From: Lathyrus oleraceus
Lineage: Eukaryota > Streptophyta > Magnoliopsida > Fabales > Fabaceae
DNA: 64,000 bases
Direction: 5' to 3'
NCBI RefSeq assembly: GCF_024323335.1
Contig: NC_066581.1
Location: 443,573,816 to 443,637,815, forward strand
In this document: in pieces, positions 23,011-34,492 of the stretch
Layout of the letters: each line of letters opens with the position of its first letter
Numbering within the stretch: position 1 is the stretch's first letter
Translations under genes and position numbers: made by a program
Notes under the pieces: generated by a model
What the model was told of the DNA's origin: nothing
Databases searched by the model: none
What the model saw: the letters and a program-made list of their open reading frames with translations, nothing else

Positions 23011-25904
23011 TTTTTAAATCCTAGAATTTGTCTTCCATGAAACGTACAGTCAAAATGTTTCAATGATCGCGTACTCAAATTTGCATACATAAACATGAGC
23101 ATTTCATTGTAATAACTTACATAATATGAGCATAAAATGTTCTCGCGTTTGCATGCATCAAACACACATATGCACACATAGACAAAAAAAAACTAATACA
23201 TCCTTTGTCCATAACTCAGCGGATTTATCGACACTCGTATCATACTCGAAGCAGCTCAAAGGATCACAGACCTAGGAGATCAAAGACAGTTTATGAACAG
23301 AGGATATCAACTTGACAAAAAATAGGCTAGCCCAATAGTGGATCAGACACAAGGGTTCATGCTCAGTTGGAGATCATTTGGCTCCTATAGCATTTCATTT
23401 GTATTTCCTTTGCATGTTGAATGTTTATTTTCTTTTAAGTATTGTTATTTTATTCTAATGGTAATATTAATAAAATGATCATGAATTTTCTGAATCCATC
23501 ATATCGTATTCACTCATTTTCCATTTATATTAAAAGCAACCAAAAAATTTCTCCCATTCGTTTTTTTATCAAGCTGTTGTTTTAGCAAAAATTTGAGGGA
23601 TGACGATGAAAAAAAATATCCAAAATTGCTGACAAGTATGCTTTCAAAAAAACTTTGTTGATGATGTAAGGCATTGTTTCAACTCTAAACACCGGAGATA
23701 TAAGGAAGATAATCCCTCGTCAACCCCTTTGAGACTAGAAGTTGATGTTTCTTTCTAAACGAAAAAACTCTTTAATCTAACCCTCGGGGCAGGGTAGTGT
23801 TCAGTTAATTCGGCTATACATTTGAATCTCAAGATAATCATTTCGAACACATAAGAGGTGTAACCACATGCTTTTCTTCACACACATCAAGAAGTGTCAA
23901 AGTAATCATGAAGAATCCAAAGGTATTGTGGTTGTTCTTCAAATAACCAATGAGATGGAAGTCATAGTCAGTAGAAAAAGAAAAAAAGACAAAGAGCCCG
24001 CTATGTCGAATACCAAGAAGGTGACTTAGGCAAAAAAATTGGCATCCCGGTAGACTGAGAGTTCAAAAGAACCAGTCCAGGAAAAAGTTAGGGAAACGAT
24101 GAAAAAAAGAGAAAAGAAATAGAAAATGAAGGCGGATGACCATCAAATCAAGAACCAAAGGGTCACCCAAAATTCATGAACATAATCAAATTTACGTGAT
24201 TGCCAAATATAAGGGACTTCCACCTCAAGTGGATGATCATCGTTAATTCTTAAGCCAACAGGTTCACACTTTCAAACTCTCTTGGAAGTTGAATGCATTT
24301 GACAAATTAACTGAATTTAGGACTGAAGATCATCATGAAGAAGGGGGTGGATAAAATTAAATTTTGAGCCTCATATCCTTTTGTTCAAAACCATGAACCA
24401 GGCCACATTATAATCCTCAAAAGACATAATTGAAGCAAGGTTGCGTTATATTGACTCCTAGATATTTTCAATATCATTTGTATTGGTATCATATCTCGCT
24501 GTCTATAACATTTTGAATAAACCAGTGATTTGTTCACTATATATCACCATTCATTTCAATAATGATTGATTTCAAAATTTGCAAGAACACTGTGTTAAAA
24601 TTACCATTTTTTCAATGACCAATTTTATTTGCAAATCGGAATTTAACATCAAGGAAATTCCTCCAAAGAGCAGTCGGCTTGGTGCAAGTCATTTCAAGAT
24701 TCAGCTATTATGGGGCAATCACTTCGAGACGCAATAGGTATCTTCAAGGCTCATGTTGGGGCAAGCCACATCCATAGTACAATGAAGCTCTCCATTCCAT
24801 AAGTAGGTCAATCAGGGGCATACCGCTGCATAATTCATAATACTGGGGCAAGTCGTCTTACAATCATAATTTGGAAAACAACTGTCATTTCCTTTTTCAA
24901 GGGAAGTTTTTCTTCAAAGGCCTAACAAACTGGGGCATAATAAGTTCATAAAGTGTGAATTATCTCATTGATCATCTTGATATGAGCAAGTCAGAGGTTA
25001 CTACTCTTCAAGAGACAAGAGTCTCCACTGAATCCCTCCATACGACATAGCAGAAATCAGAGTTTTACAAATCATCTTCATGGTATCAAGACTATTCAAA
25101 GGCATTGGTATCGAGGAATCAGAGCCTGATATCCAAAAAATGCATAAACTAATATATTCATGCATTCACATTCATTTTTCATATCATGTATAAAGCATAT
25201 CATACATAAACCTCATTCATATTCAGCAACCTCTCTAGGAAGTTCAGAGTAATCCTCGGCAAAATCAAGCTTCAAGATTTGTTCTCAATAGTAGAACAAT
25301 TCTTTTCTTTAGTAAGTACTTTCAGAAGTTGATCACTGTTAGTGTTAATTCTCAAGGTGAGTTTCTTCCCTAGTAAGGTGTTTGATTTTCTCCCATTGGA
25401 ACTCTGGTGTCAACGAAATTGCTATTTGGTTTCCCCATAGATTTTCCCTTGTATTTTATTTTCTCCAGCAAACTTCATGAACTCCCCAAGCGAGATTCAT
25501 ACCAGCAGGATTCCTTAAGAAAGGTATCCCCAAAAGCATTATACTCAATAAGTATCTTTAAAGTAGCTGCCTAAGATGGACATCTCTTCATAAGTTAGCA
25601 ATCTCCCCAGTGAGTCTAATTGACAAGAGTTCCATGATATATATGTTCTACTGATTGTTTCTCAGTATATCTCCAGCGAGTCTCCTATGTGTTTATTTCC
25701 TAAAGTGTCTCTTGTGTTCCCCAACAGTTTATTTTAGTCAATCCCTAGTGGAGTTAGTATTCCTTACTGATATACTCTCTGAAGAAGCATTGAGTTAGAC
25801 TTACCAATCCAACAGTTGATGTTAATGCTAAGCCTTTTGGTTAGTATTAGCCTTTCATCCCTAACAAGTCTCTGGGATCTTCTTATTCCTCATAGGAGTC
25901 TTCT
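23011..25904 (+). other. Non-coding interior of element C
   Basis: No open frame of note and no retroelement protein motif on either strand. Around 24690-24950 a GGGGCAA motif recurs loosely. From 25440 to 25700 there are several TCCCCAG(C/T)GAGTCT-like motifs resembling the reverse complement of the PBS (25482-25498, 25604-25617, 25671-25685). Nothing else recognisable. Confidence 0.6.
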
Positions 25905-26335
25905 TTCATCCAAGAGAAGTTGAATGTGTAGTTATTCCGTAAAGAAAGTCTTATGCTTATTTCCCAACAGTTTGCTTCAACCAAGAGTAGTTGAATGCAT
26001 TAGTTTCAGCAAAGAGCAGCTGAATACTATTTTATTTTCCAGCAGTTTGCTTCGACCAAGAGAGCGGTTGAACGTAGTGGTATCAGTCAAGAGCAGCTGA
26101 ACACCATTTTATTTTATGCAGTTTTGCTTCAACCAAGAGCAGTTGAATGCAATCAGTTTCAGCCAACAGTTGTCGAATATGACATTTTTAGCCAGGAGCA
26201 GCTGATTATGATCATTTGTTCCCCCAGGAGTGTCTGCCTTCAATGAAGTGTGCCTGAAGAACAGTCAAGAATTTACTTTGTAACAAATTCATCCTCAGAG
26301 ATCTACCGTCAGTCAGGAGCAACTGAACATGATTC
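25905..26335 (+). repeat. Hairpin array 1 of element C (stem TTCAAC or TTCAGC, loop near CAAGAGCA)
   Basis: Repeated motif at about 60-base steps. 25976-25995 has arms TTCAAC/GTTGAA around CAAGAGTA. 26005-26024 has arms TTCAGC/GCTGAA around AAAGAGCA. Further degenerate copies follow to about 26330 (for example AGTTGAATG and AGCAGCTGAACA contexts). Confidence 0.75.
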
Positions 26336-26339
26336 TCTC

Positions 26340-27860
26340 ATCCCTGGTCATTTGCATATCATCTGAGAAATCAAGAGCATTTCTAAATACATTTACATTC
26401 ATGATTAAGAAATCAAGAGTATTTCTTAACTCATACATATTTAATTTACATTCGTGTTTAAGAAATCAAGAGTATTTCTTAACTCGTTGGCATATCATCT
26501 GAGAAATCAAGAGCATTTCTCATTACATTTAGATTGACTAAGAAATCAAGTGTATTTCTTAACTCATCTGCATATCATATGGGAGATCAATAGCATTTCT
26601 TAGTTCATTTACAATCATGATTGAGGAATCAAGAGTATTTCTTAATTAATATGCATATCATTTGAGAAATCAAGAGCATTTATCAATTCATTTACATTCA
26701 TGATTAAGGAATCAAGAGTATTTCTTAATTCATCTATATATCATATGAGAAATCAGAAGCATTTCTCAATTCATTTACACTCATGATTAAGGAATCAAAA
26801 GTATTTCTTAGTTCATCTGCATATCATCTGAGAAATCAAGAGCATTTATCAATTCATTTACATTCATGATTAAGGAATCAAGAGTATTTCTTCATTCATT
26901 TACATTCATGTTTAAGGAATCAAGAGTATTTCTTAATTCATCTACATATCATTTGAGAAATCAAGAGCATTTCTCAATTCACTTACATTCATGATTAAGG
27001 AATCAAGAGTATTTCTTAATTCATCTGCATATCATATGAGAAAGCAAGAGCATTTCTCAATTCATTTACACTCATGATTAAGGAATCAAGTGTATTTCTT
27101 AATTCATTTGCATATCATCTGAGAAATCAAGAGCATTTCTCAATTCATTTACATTCATGATTAAGGAATCAAGAATATTTATTAATTCATTTACAATCAT
27201 GATTAAGGAATGGAGAGTATTTCTTAATTCATATGCATATCATCTGAAAAATCAAGTTGAATTTCTCAATTCATTTACATCCATGATTAGGAAATCAAGA
27301 GTATTTCTTAATCCATACCATTTCATGTTTAAGAAGTCAAGAGTACTTCTTAACCTACATATCATCTCAGAAATAAAGAGTATTTCTTAGTTCACTTACA
27401 TTTATGATTAAGAAATCAAGAGTATTTCTTAACTCATACCATTTCATATTTAAGAGGTCGAGAGTACTTCTTAACCTGCATAACATCTGAGAAATCAAGA
27501 GCACTTCTCATATCATTTATCATCCGATGATTAAGAAATCAAGACTATTTCTTAACTCATCTGCATTTTGATTCAGTCATATGATGATTAAGAGATAGGG
27601 AGTATTTCTTAATTCATTCTTCTCTAAGGAGTCAAGAGTACTTTTTATCATACATATCATTTGGCATCTCATGATTGGGAAGTCAAGAGCATTTCTTAAC
27701 TCATTTTCATTCATTTTTAAGGAGTCAAGAGTACTTTTTAACCTTCATTGCATTCATATCACCCGACGATTAGGAAATCAAGAGTATTTCCTAAATCCCA
27801 TTGCATCCATTTGCTGTATCATCTGTTGATTAAAGATTAACATATGTGCATTCATTCATA
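26340..27860 (+). repeat. Hairpin minisatellite array 2 of element C (dimer of about 82 bp)
   Basis: Two related half-units of about 41 bases alternate. One is centred on GAGAAAT-CAAGAGC-ATTTCTC, the other on AAGAAAT or AAGGAAT-CAAGAGT-ATTTCTT, linked by CATTTACATTCATGA or CATCTGCATATCAT. More than 30 half-units are visible. Each forms a 7-9 bp hairpin with loop CAAGAGY, and the stems covary. It lies in the 3' UTR position, just upstream of the 3' LTR. Confidence 0.9.
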
Positions 27861-27996
27861 ACCATAAGCATATCATTCCATTGTGTAAGAGGGCAAAATT
27901 TTGGTATGTTTGGTATTTAAACTATCTTTCACCATGATGATTTGTAGACGAGAGTTCTTCATATCCTCTGGTTAAACATGTTTAAATAGGCGCAAA

Positions 27997-30900
27997 TGTC
28001 ATACCCTAAATTTTACCCTGAGTTTTTCACTCGCATCCACATAACATAAATTGATCCATTTTGTCATGCATTTCTTCAGTTAAAAGGGTTTATCAGGGTT
28101 TAGGTGAAAAGTCATGAGTTCTTGCATTTTATTTGATCTTGATGATCTTCATTCAGTCATTTGTTGATTAAGAAGTCAAAAGACTTGATTTCTTAATCTG
28201 AGTACATTATTTATATCCATTGCATTGTGTTTTAGAGGTTCAAAAGGTGACGATCAAGAGTGTTATCATTGTCTGAATCTTTATAGGGATTTTTGTTTGT
28301 GTTTGAGAATCATAAGCAAATAGTCCAAGGGATTCATTTGCATCTGATTGTCTGTTCACGTATATTCAATCATCATTTCAATTCATTTACAAGATGTTTG
28401 CAATGTGTACTCATCATAGCATGCATTTTGTCCTACGTAACACTTAAAATATCATTCGGGCTAATTTTTTTGGATCTACAGACATACCGGTCGAATCGTT
28501 TCTCAACTTAAAATATCACTCAAATTAGCAGGCGAAAAATTTCAAAATTGAGCTTTCAAATGTCAATTTTCTTAATCTACGTTATGCGTAGTTTAACCTA
28601 ATGTGTTCATTTTAATTTTTCAAATACTTTTTTGGTCGCATTTTAATCAGTCTGAGCCTTTTAACCGGTCATTTTTTATTTCAAAATTCGATCCAAACAT
28701 GTTTTCGAGAAGTTTATTTCGAGTTGGTCGTTTTGGTGTGTTTAGTTTATTTTTCCGGGCATCTTTTTTGCCCAACTTTTATTCATTTCTTATCTGATTA
28801 TTTTTATTTTTTAACCAAAATAATCGTTGGAGTTAACTAGAATTTTTTACGTTTTTATTTCGATTTTGTTTTAAATTGTTAACATTTTAGTTTAGTCTTT
28901 TTAAAATTAAGAAAAAGTCATAAAATATCTCTTTCCTATCCAATCACCATGTGACACTTGGCATTTCTTTTATTTTTCAAAATTGGTTAATTTGGACCAT
29001 GGAGGATGCAACATGCGGCTCTGCTTGAAGATATTTTATCTCCCTCTCACGTTTTCTGGCTCAGATTTTTTGCTCCCACCAACTTCTTTTCTATATGTTC
29101 ACATGATATTTCTCATCTTAAAAAAAATCACAAAAAAATGTAGGAAAAGTTGTTTCTATCACATAAGAAACATCTCTTCTTTTTTCTCCAACAAACACAG
29201 CTCCGATACACTATCTTCATCGTCGATGAGTTCAAAACAACTTAATCAACGCCATATCCTTCATGGACACACACAACACACACGATCCCCACACTTCACC
29301 TTTATTCATTCCTCACACGTCACTGAGTGAAACCTAAATCGGACGCTCAGCTCGCCGTATACCCTTACCAACCACCACGAAAAGTGAACCGCAACAACAC
29401 CTAAAACTTCCCCCGAACCTAACTTCAAACCTCACCCAACATTATTTTCAAACCCATACAAACACCATTTTTTTAAACTCAAACACAGAATAACATAACC
29501 GAGTAGCATCTTTTAGCTTGCAAATCTAAAATGGAGCAAGAACCATTAACACTCGGAAAATGATGAAAATCAGAAGCCACTGAGGTTGTAGCAAAACAAC
29601 TAGATCTCTTCAAGGATGTGATGATTATGGGTCACGGTCTTCAAGTTTTCTCTCTACATTATTTAAATTTTTCTTGCAATGCAGAAAGGATGATTTCAAT
29701 TCTCCAATTATCAATATAGCACTACTAAGCTAACTTGGTTTCATCAACTCGGTCGGTATTCTCGAATCACTCGCTTTTTTTTGTGTTGCTATTATCTTAT
29801 TGTTTATAGTTAAGTTGATTATGTTAATCATTTTGAACTAATTATGTTGTAGGATGGTTGTATCTATTTATGTTTTGAGCAATTTAGTTTGTTTTCGTCA
29901 TGTTTGTAGTAGTGGTAGGACTATTGAAGTTTGTGATTCTCTCATTCCATTTCATCTATTTTCATTTATTCAAAAGCAGTCTATATGTTTGTGATTTGTT
30001 CGTGAAATGGAAATACTATAAAATTATAGGCGAATGGACCATTTGATGTCACCACCTTCATTTTGTTTTTTTGTTAGGATGCATAAATTATCAGGCTTGC
30101 TGTATATTTGACCTTGAAGGATAGGTATTTGTTTTCAATTTGAATATAAGCATGATGGATGAATATGAGTCACATGATTATGTTAAAATAACGTGTTTAA
30201 AATAAATATTGATTCTAGTGTTAGCCATGAAATTATCTTAAGATGTTCGTTAGATGTGATTAATGAGAAGTTGAATTGTTAGACCTAAACAACCTATGAT
30301 ACTTTAGTTGATTAGTTATTGAATCTATTTTCTTTTCTTTCTGGATGATTAATTTTTGTCTAATGCATATTGTTGAATATTGGTGTTCTCTTTTATTTTG
30401 GTTTGCTTAATTAACTTAATCATCTGTCATATTTTAATTGTTTTACTAACAATGAGACATTTGTTGTTTTTTTCCCAAGAGATTATAGTCAAAGGCAGTA
30501 GGTTGAAGCAAATAATTTTACCATGGTTAGTTTCTTTTTGGTTTTGATATCTCGTTGCTTGTAGCATTTAACTTGAGCCTAAATTGTGACTTGTTTTGAG
30601 TTTATGGATCAAAGTTATTTGCTTATGATAATATGACACTTTTTTAGATGTTGAGTTTTAAAGAAAAATAAGTGAGTTGTTGTTCTAGATGTGTGTTGCA
30701 TGAACATGATTTTGATTAGAGTCGATTGTATGGAACCGTAACTCATTAGATTATGAGTAAGTCTGAATGGAAGTTGCATTTTAGAGGCAAAAAATTCTGA
30801 TATGATTTATTTGTGTTTTTACTTGTTCCATTTAGTGGAGTTGTTGTTTTATTTTTACTTTAAATTTGGTTTGGATATAAGAATGTTATTATATTGTTAT

Positions 30901-32692
30901 TAAATATTGTTCTTTATAAATTTATTTATTTTCTTTTACAAAAATGTATGAAGCATATTTTCAATGTTACATTGTATGGTTTTGTTGGTATTTATAGGAT
31001 TCAAGGTCACTAATGTAGGAGATAATAACCTGGCTATGTTACATTAAAATTATTATTAATTGTTTTTTAAATCTTGCTCATATCTTTTGTTGTATACATT
31101 TCTTGGGTGGATATGAGGTGTAGCCACACAAATGAATCGGTGGTGTGTATGACCATGCCAATTTTCTCACCTACCATAATCCTTTTTTATTTAATATTTA
31201 TTTACACTTATTATTTCATTTATTTTCTTTTAATTTGCTACAATTAGTTAAATAAAAAGATAACAATTAAATATAAATGTTCAAATATAGTCAAAGTCTT
31301 TTTTAAACCATTTTTGAACGCTTGATCTAACGTCAACTTGTTCGTTTTCAAGCTTTTCTCAATAACTTGGAAGAAAAGGGATGGATTGGGTATCATCGAC
31401 TTTTCTCTTTCCTCGAGTGTTTGGACACTGCTGTAGAGCTCCATGTCCAAACGACTATCTTCCATTTTAAAACATATTAATCAATCGAATCAGGTTTGTT
31501 CTCTTATAGAAGAAAAAGATTGATCGGGTATTGAACTTCTCTTTCCATATTAATTGTTCACTACAGTAGGGCTCCCTGTCTAAATAATAGTCTTCCGTTA
31601 ATGAACCTAAACCCCCGTCACATCCAAATTATTTTCATAAGTAAACTTTTGAGACTTGATCTAACGTCAAGTCGTCCCTCTGTTTTTAAAAGCTTTTCAC
31701 AATAAAAATGGAAGAAATTGATTAAGTTTAAACTTTTTCTATTTCGAATGTTAGGATACTGCTATAGAGCTCAATGTTCAAACACTCGTCTTCCATATTA
31801 ACATACAGTAATTACCAAAATTTGGTCATTTCTTTTATAGAAGAAAAAGATTGATTGCGTATCGACCTTCTCATTCTTGAATATTTGGACACTGTTGTAG
31901 AGCTCTCTCTGTCTGATTAATCATCTTCCGTTGATGAACTTTGACTTAATTTGTCACACATTTTCATAACAAACTTTTGGATGAAAATAGAGTGATTGGG
32001 CTTAGGCCTCTTCCTTTTCGAGCATCTGAGTACTGCAGTAGAGCTCCCTGCTTGGATGCTTGTCTCTGCTTAAAATCAACTCAAATTCATCAAACTTGTT
32101 TTCCGCCTATGTGTGACTCTGAAAACATTTTCAGAAAAGAGTATGCAATATGCATTTTGATGCGGAACAAACAAAGACTTCATCCTCCAAGAGCGAGAAG
32201 CAAGTAAAGGTTTAACCGTTCAAATGTGATCCAAGCATCACTTTATTTAAAAGCAATCCATCCAGTAATTCTCTTTGAGTAGAACTACGTATGCCTTGAG
32301 TTCTTCATAGTACTTGAAGATACGTAGGAGCAGGATTGCGAAATCTTGTCAGGCACATTAATATTAAAAAACCCTAAGTATTTCCTTTCTTTCTTTCTCT
32401 TTCCTCACTCTATAATTAGAAGTTCGCAAATAATATCACACTAACACTCTAACACTAAATTAACTAGATGGGTCCCATCGAGTACGATGGATGTAAGGGG
32501 TGTTAATACCTTCCCCTTGAATAACCAACTCCCGAACCCAATTTGGTTGCGACGACCATTTCTTTTTGTTTTTCATGGATTTTATTAATATTTCCCTTTT
32601 CCCTCTTTGGGAATAAATAAAGTTTGGTGGCGAATCTGTTTTGTTTATATTTTGAGTGTTCCTTATGCTCGGGTATTATTCGTGCCGCGATA
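27997..32692 (+). repeat. 3' LTR of element C (4696 bp)
   Basis: Starts TGTCATACCC after TAAATAGGCGCAAA (weak polypurine tract) and ends GCCGCGATA, equivalent to GTCGCGACA in the 5' LTR, so the terminal CA has mutated. Complete relative to the truncated 5' copy. Small frames inside (for example 31244-31465 minus) recur in both LTRs only because the LTRs are duplicates. Confidence 0.87.
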
Positions 32693-33735
32693 AGGGGCAG
32701 CTGTAAGACCCCAATTTTGACCCTAAGATCCCTCATGCTATCTCATTATATGCATTGGCTTTGGGATCACACCTTGGCATCATCCTTACCCCTCATTCAT
32801 TTTGTAGGTAGTGTGTTTGTTCACCCATGCTCCATCAAGCTCATATCTAGGGTTTGAGACCCTCAATGCAAGGAGACTAATCAAGAGATGGTTCACAATG
32901 ACTCTAGACATCATATATAGATCCCCATGATCTTCACATATCATTTTGATCGAGAATTCATCAAGAGTTTAAAGCTTGTTTGTCTTGGAAGCCCTGATTC
33001 ATCTGGGCATCTTGTGTGACTTCCTCAACAAGTTTCTTCAACATTTGATTAAATATTTTAAGGGATACTTCATATTACATCATATTACACATATATGATC
33101 CTCCATGAGTCCCAAATATCAATATAATTTCAAGTTTGCAAGATGGTTCATGATGGTTGACTAGAGAAAGTCAAATGGTCAAAACTGGGGTTCCCTAGAC
33201 CCTATCTCCTACAATTTTTGTCATATGAAAATCATTCCAATAGAAATTTTACTCATTATGACATTCCAAATAACTTTCATGTTGAAATTAAGATCTAGTT
33301 TTTCTTGTAAAGTCATTTTTTATGGTGAAAGATTATAGGTCACTTTGTCTAGACCCTAGTTAGGAGGTCAACTTCTAAGGACCATAACTTGCTCATTTTA
33401 TGAGATGAAAGCCACTCAGGTTTCATGATCAAATTCAATATGTCCTCTCTAACTTTAGTTCTTTAAATAAGTTCAAATTCAACTTGCAAATGCATGTGAC
33501 ATGAGGAAACATTACACGTCATTTTGGGCTACTACCATTGAACAAGTGATTTTTCTCAACTTCTAAAATGTATAACGCCTTCATGACGAATCCAAATGGG
33601 GTCAGATTTGTGACCAAATTGAAGTGGTTTGAAATAGATACAACTTAGATGAAGAAACTTTTCCCATTTGAAGCCCATAGCAAAAACTATTCAATATGGA
33701 AGAAGTGAACATTTGAAGCCCATTTGAAGTGTCCC
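32693..33735 (+). repeat. LTR fragment D (Ogre-type LTR 5' end, with polypurine tract)
   Basis: AGGGGCAGC then TGTAAGACCCC at 32702 is the Ogre polypurine tract plus LTR start. The tract directly abuts the end of element C's LTR, with no internal sequence between. About 1.03 kb of LTR follows, clearly related to LTR F (36409 onward), with an internal deletion near 32795. It stops at about 33735 where inverted fragment E begins. Confidence 0.7.
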
Positions 33736-34205
33736 TTGAGAGATTTGATCAATTGGTGAGATAGCTTGTTGGAGAAGTTACTCAAGATACCCAGTCAAAC
33801 TAGGGTTTCCAAGGAAAATCACCCTCAAACTCTTGAAGAAAACTTGATCAATATAACATATAGGAATCAATGGAACTCATACATTATGCTCACAACCATT
33901 CTTGGATCAATTCATGGTTGTGCTCTTTGTCATGAGGGTCCTAAACCCTATATATGAACTTGATAGATCAATGGAGATCATTCCCTACCTACAAAAGAGT
34001 TAGGCAAATACAAAAACATATTTTTGGTATTTTGGTTAGTAAAATGATAATATACAAGTATGATACAATCACATAGTGCTTGGTGATCTCTCCCAAAACA
34101 AACCCAATGAAAGAGGGGTAAAGAGAATGCCAAGGTATGATCCCAATGCTAATGCTTATGATGAAATTGTATGAGGGATCTTAGGGTCAAAATTGGGGTC
34201 TTACA
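33736..34205 (-). repeat. LTR fragment E (inverted LTR 5' end)
   Basis: On the minus strand it starts TGTAAGACCCC at 34205 and matches the first ~470 bases of the D/F-type LTR. It faces D, so D and E form a fold-back with TGTAAGACCCC at both outer ends. Confidence 0.7.
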
Positions 34206-34492
34206 GTATCCTTGCATTGAGGGTCTTAAACCCTAGATATAAGCTTGATGAAGCATAGCTGAACACACACACACTACCTACAAAAGAAACAAAGCTATAT
34301 ATAGACATATTTTTGGTATTTGGGTTAGTAAAAAAAGAAAAACAAAGTATGATACAATTAAATATGCTTGGTGCTATCTCCCAATGCAAACCCAATGATG
34401 AGAGGTAAGGAGGATGCCAAGGTGTGATCCCAAAGCCAATGCATATGATGAGATAGCATGAGGGATCTTAGGGTAAAAATTGGGGTCTTACA
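34206..34492 (-). repeat. LTR fragment H (first 287 bp of an inverted LTR)
   Basis: On the minus strand it starts TGTAAGACCCC at 34492 and follows the same LTR family up to about the TGCAAGGA block. It is then interrupted by the start of fragment E. The shared features (GGTTAGTAAA, GGGTTTGCATTGGGAGA on the minus strand) identify the family. Confidence 0.7.

Larger units (their letters stand above)
19428..32692 (+). mobile_element. Element C: non-autonomous Ogre-like LTR element
   Basis: A direct repeat (19428-22256 and 29852-32692) marks the two LTRs. The 3' LTR is complete (27997-32692); the 5' LTR has lost about 1.86 kb of its start where element B ends. A PBS follows the 5' LTR. The 5740-base internal region contains no gag, protease, RT, RNase H or integrase motif in any frame; it is filled with tandem repeats. 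This is the build of a large non-autonomous derivative. It is the oldest layer of the left cluster by nesting. Confidence 0.85.

Noticed and set aside
26340..27860. CRISPR-like regular array
   Set aside because: Spacers are themselves repeated, spacing varies, the context is a plant LTR element, and there are no cas genes.
29219..29340. Host gene exon from the 115-aa frame at 28983-29330
   Set aside because: Lies inside element C's 3' LTR, no splice partners or protein similarity I recognise.
32702..34205. DNA transposon or MITE with terminal inverted repeats
   Set aside because: The termini are the start of a known local LTR family (also at 36409 and 34492), with no target duplication and no transposase.
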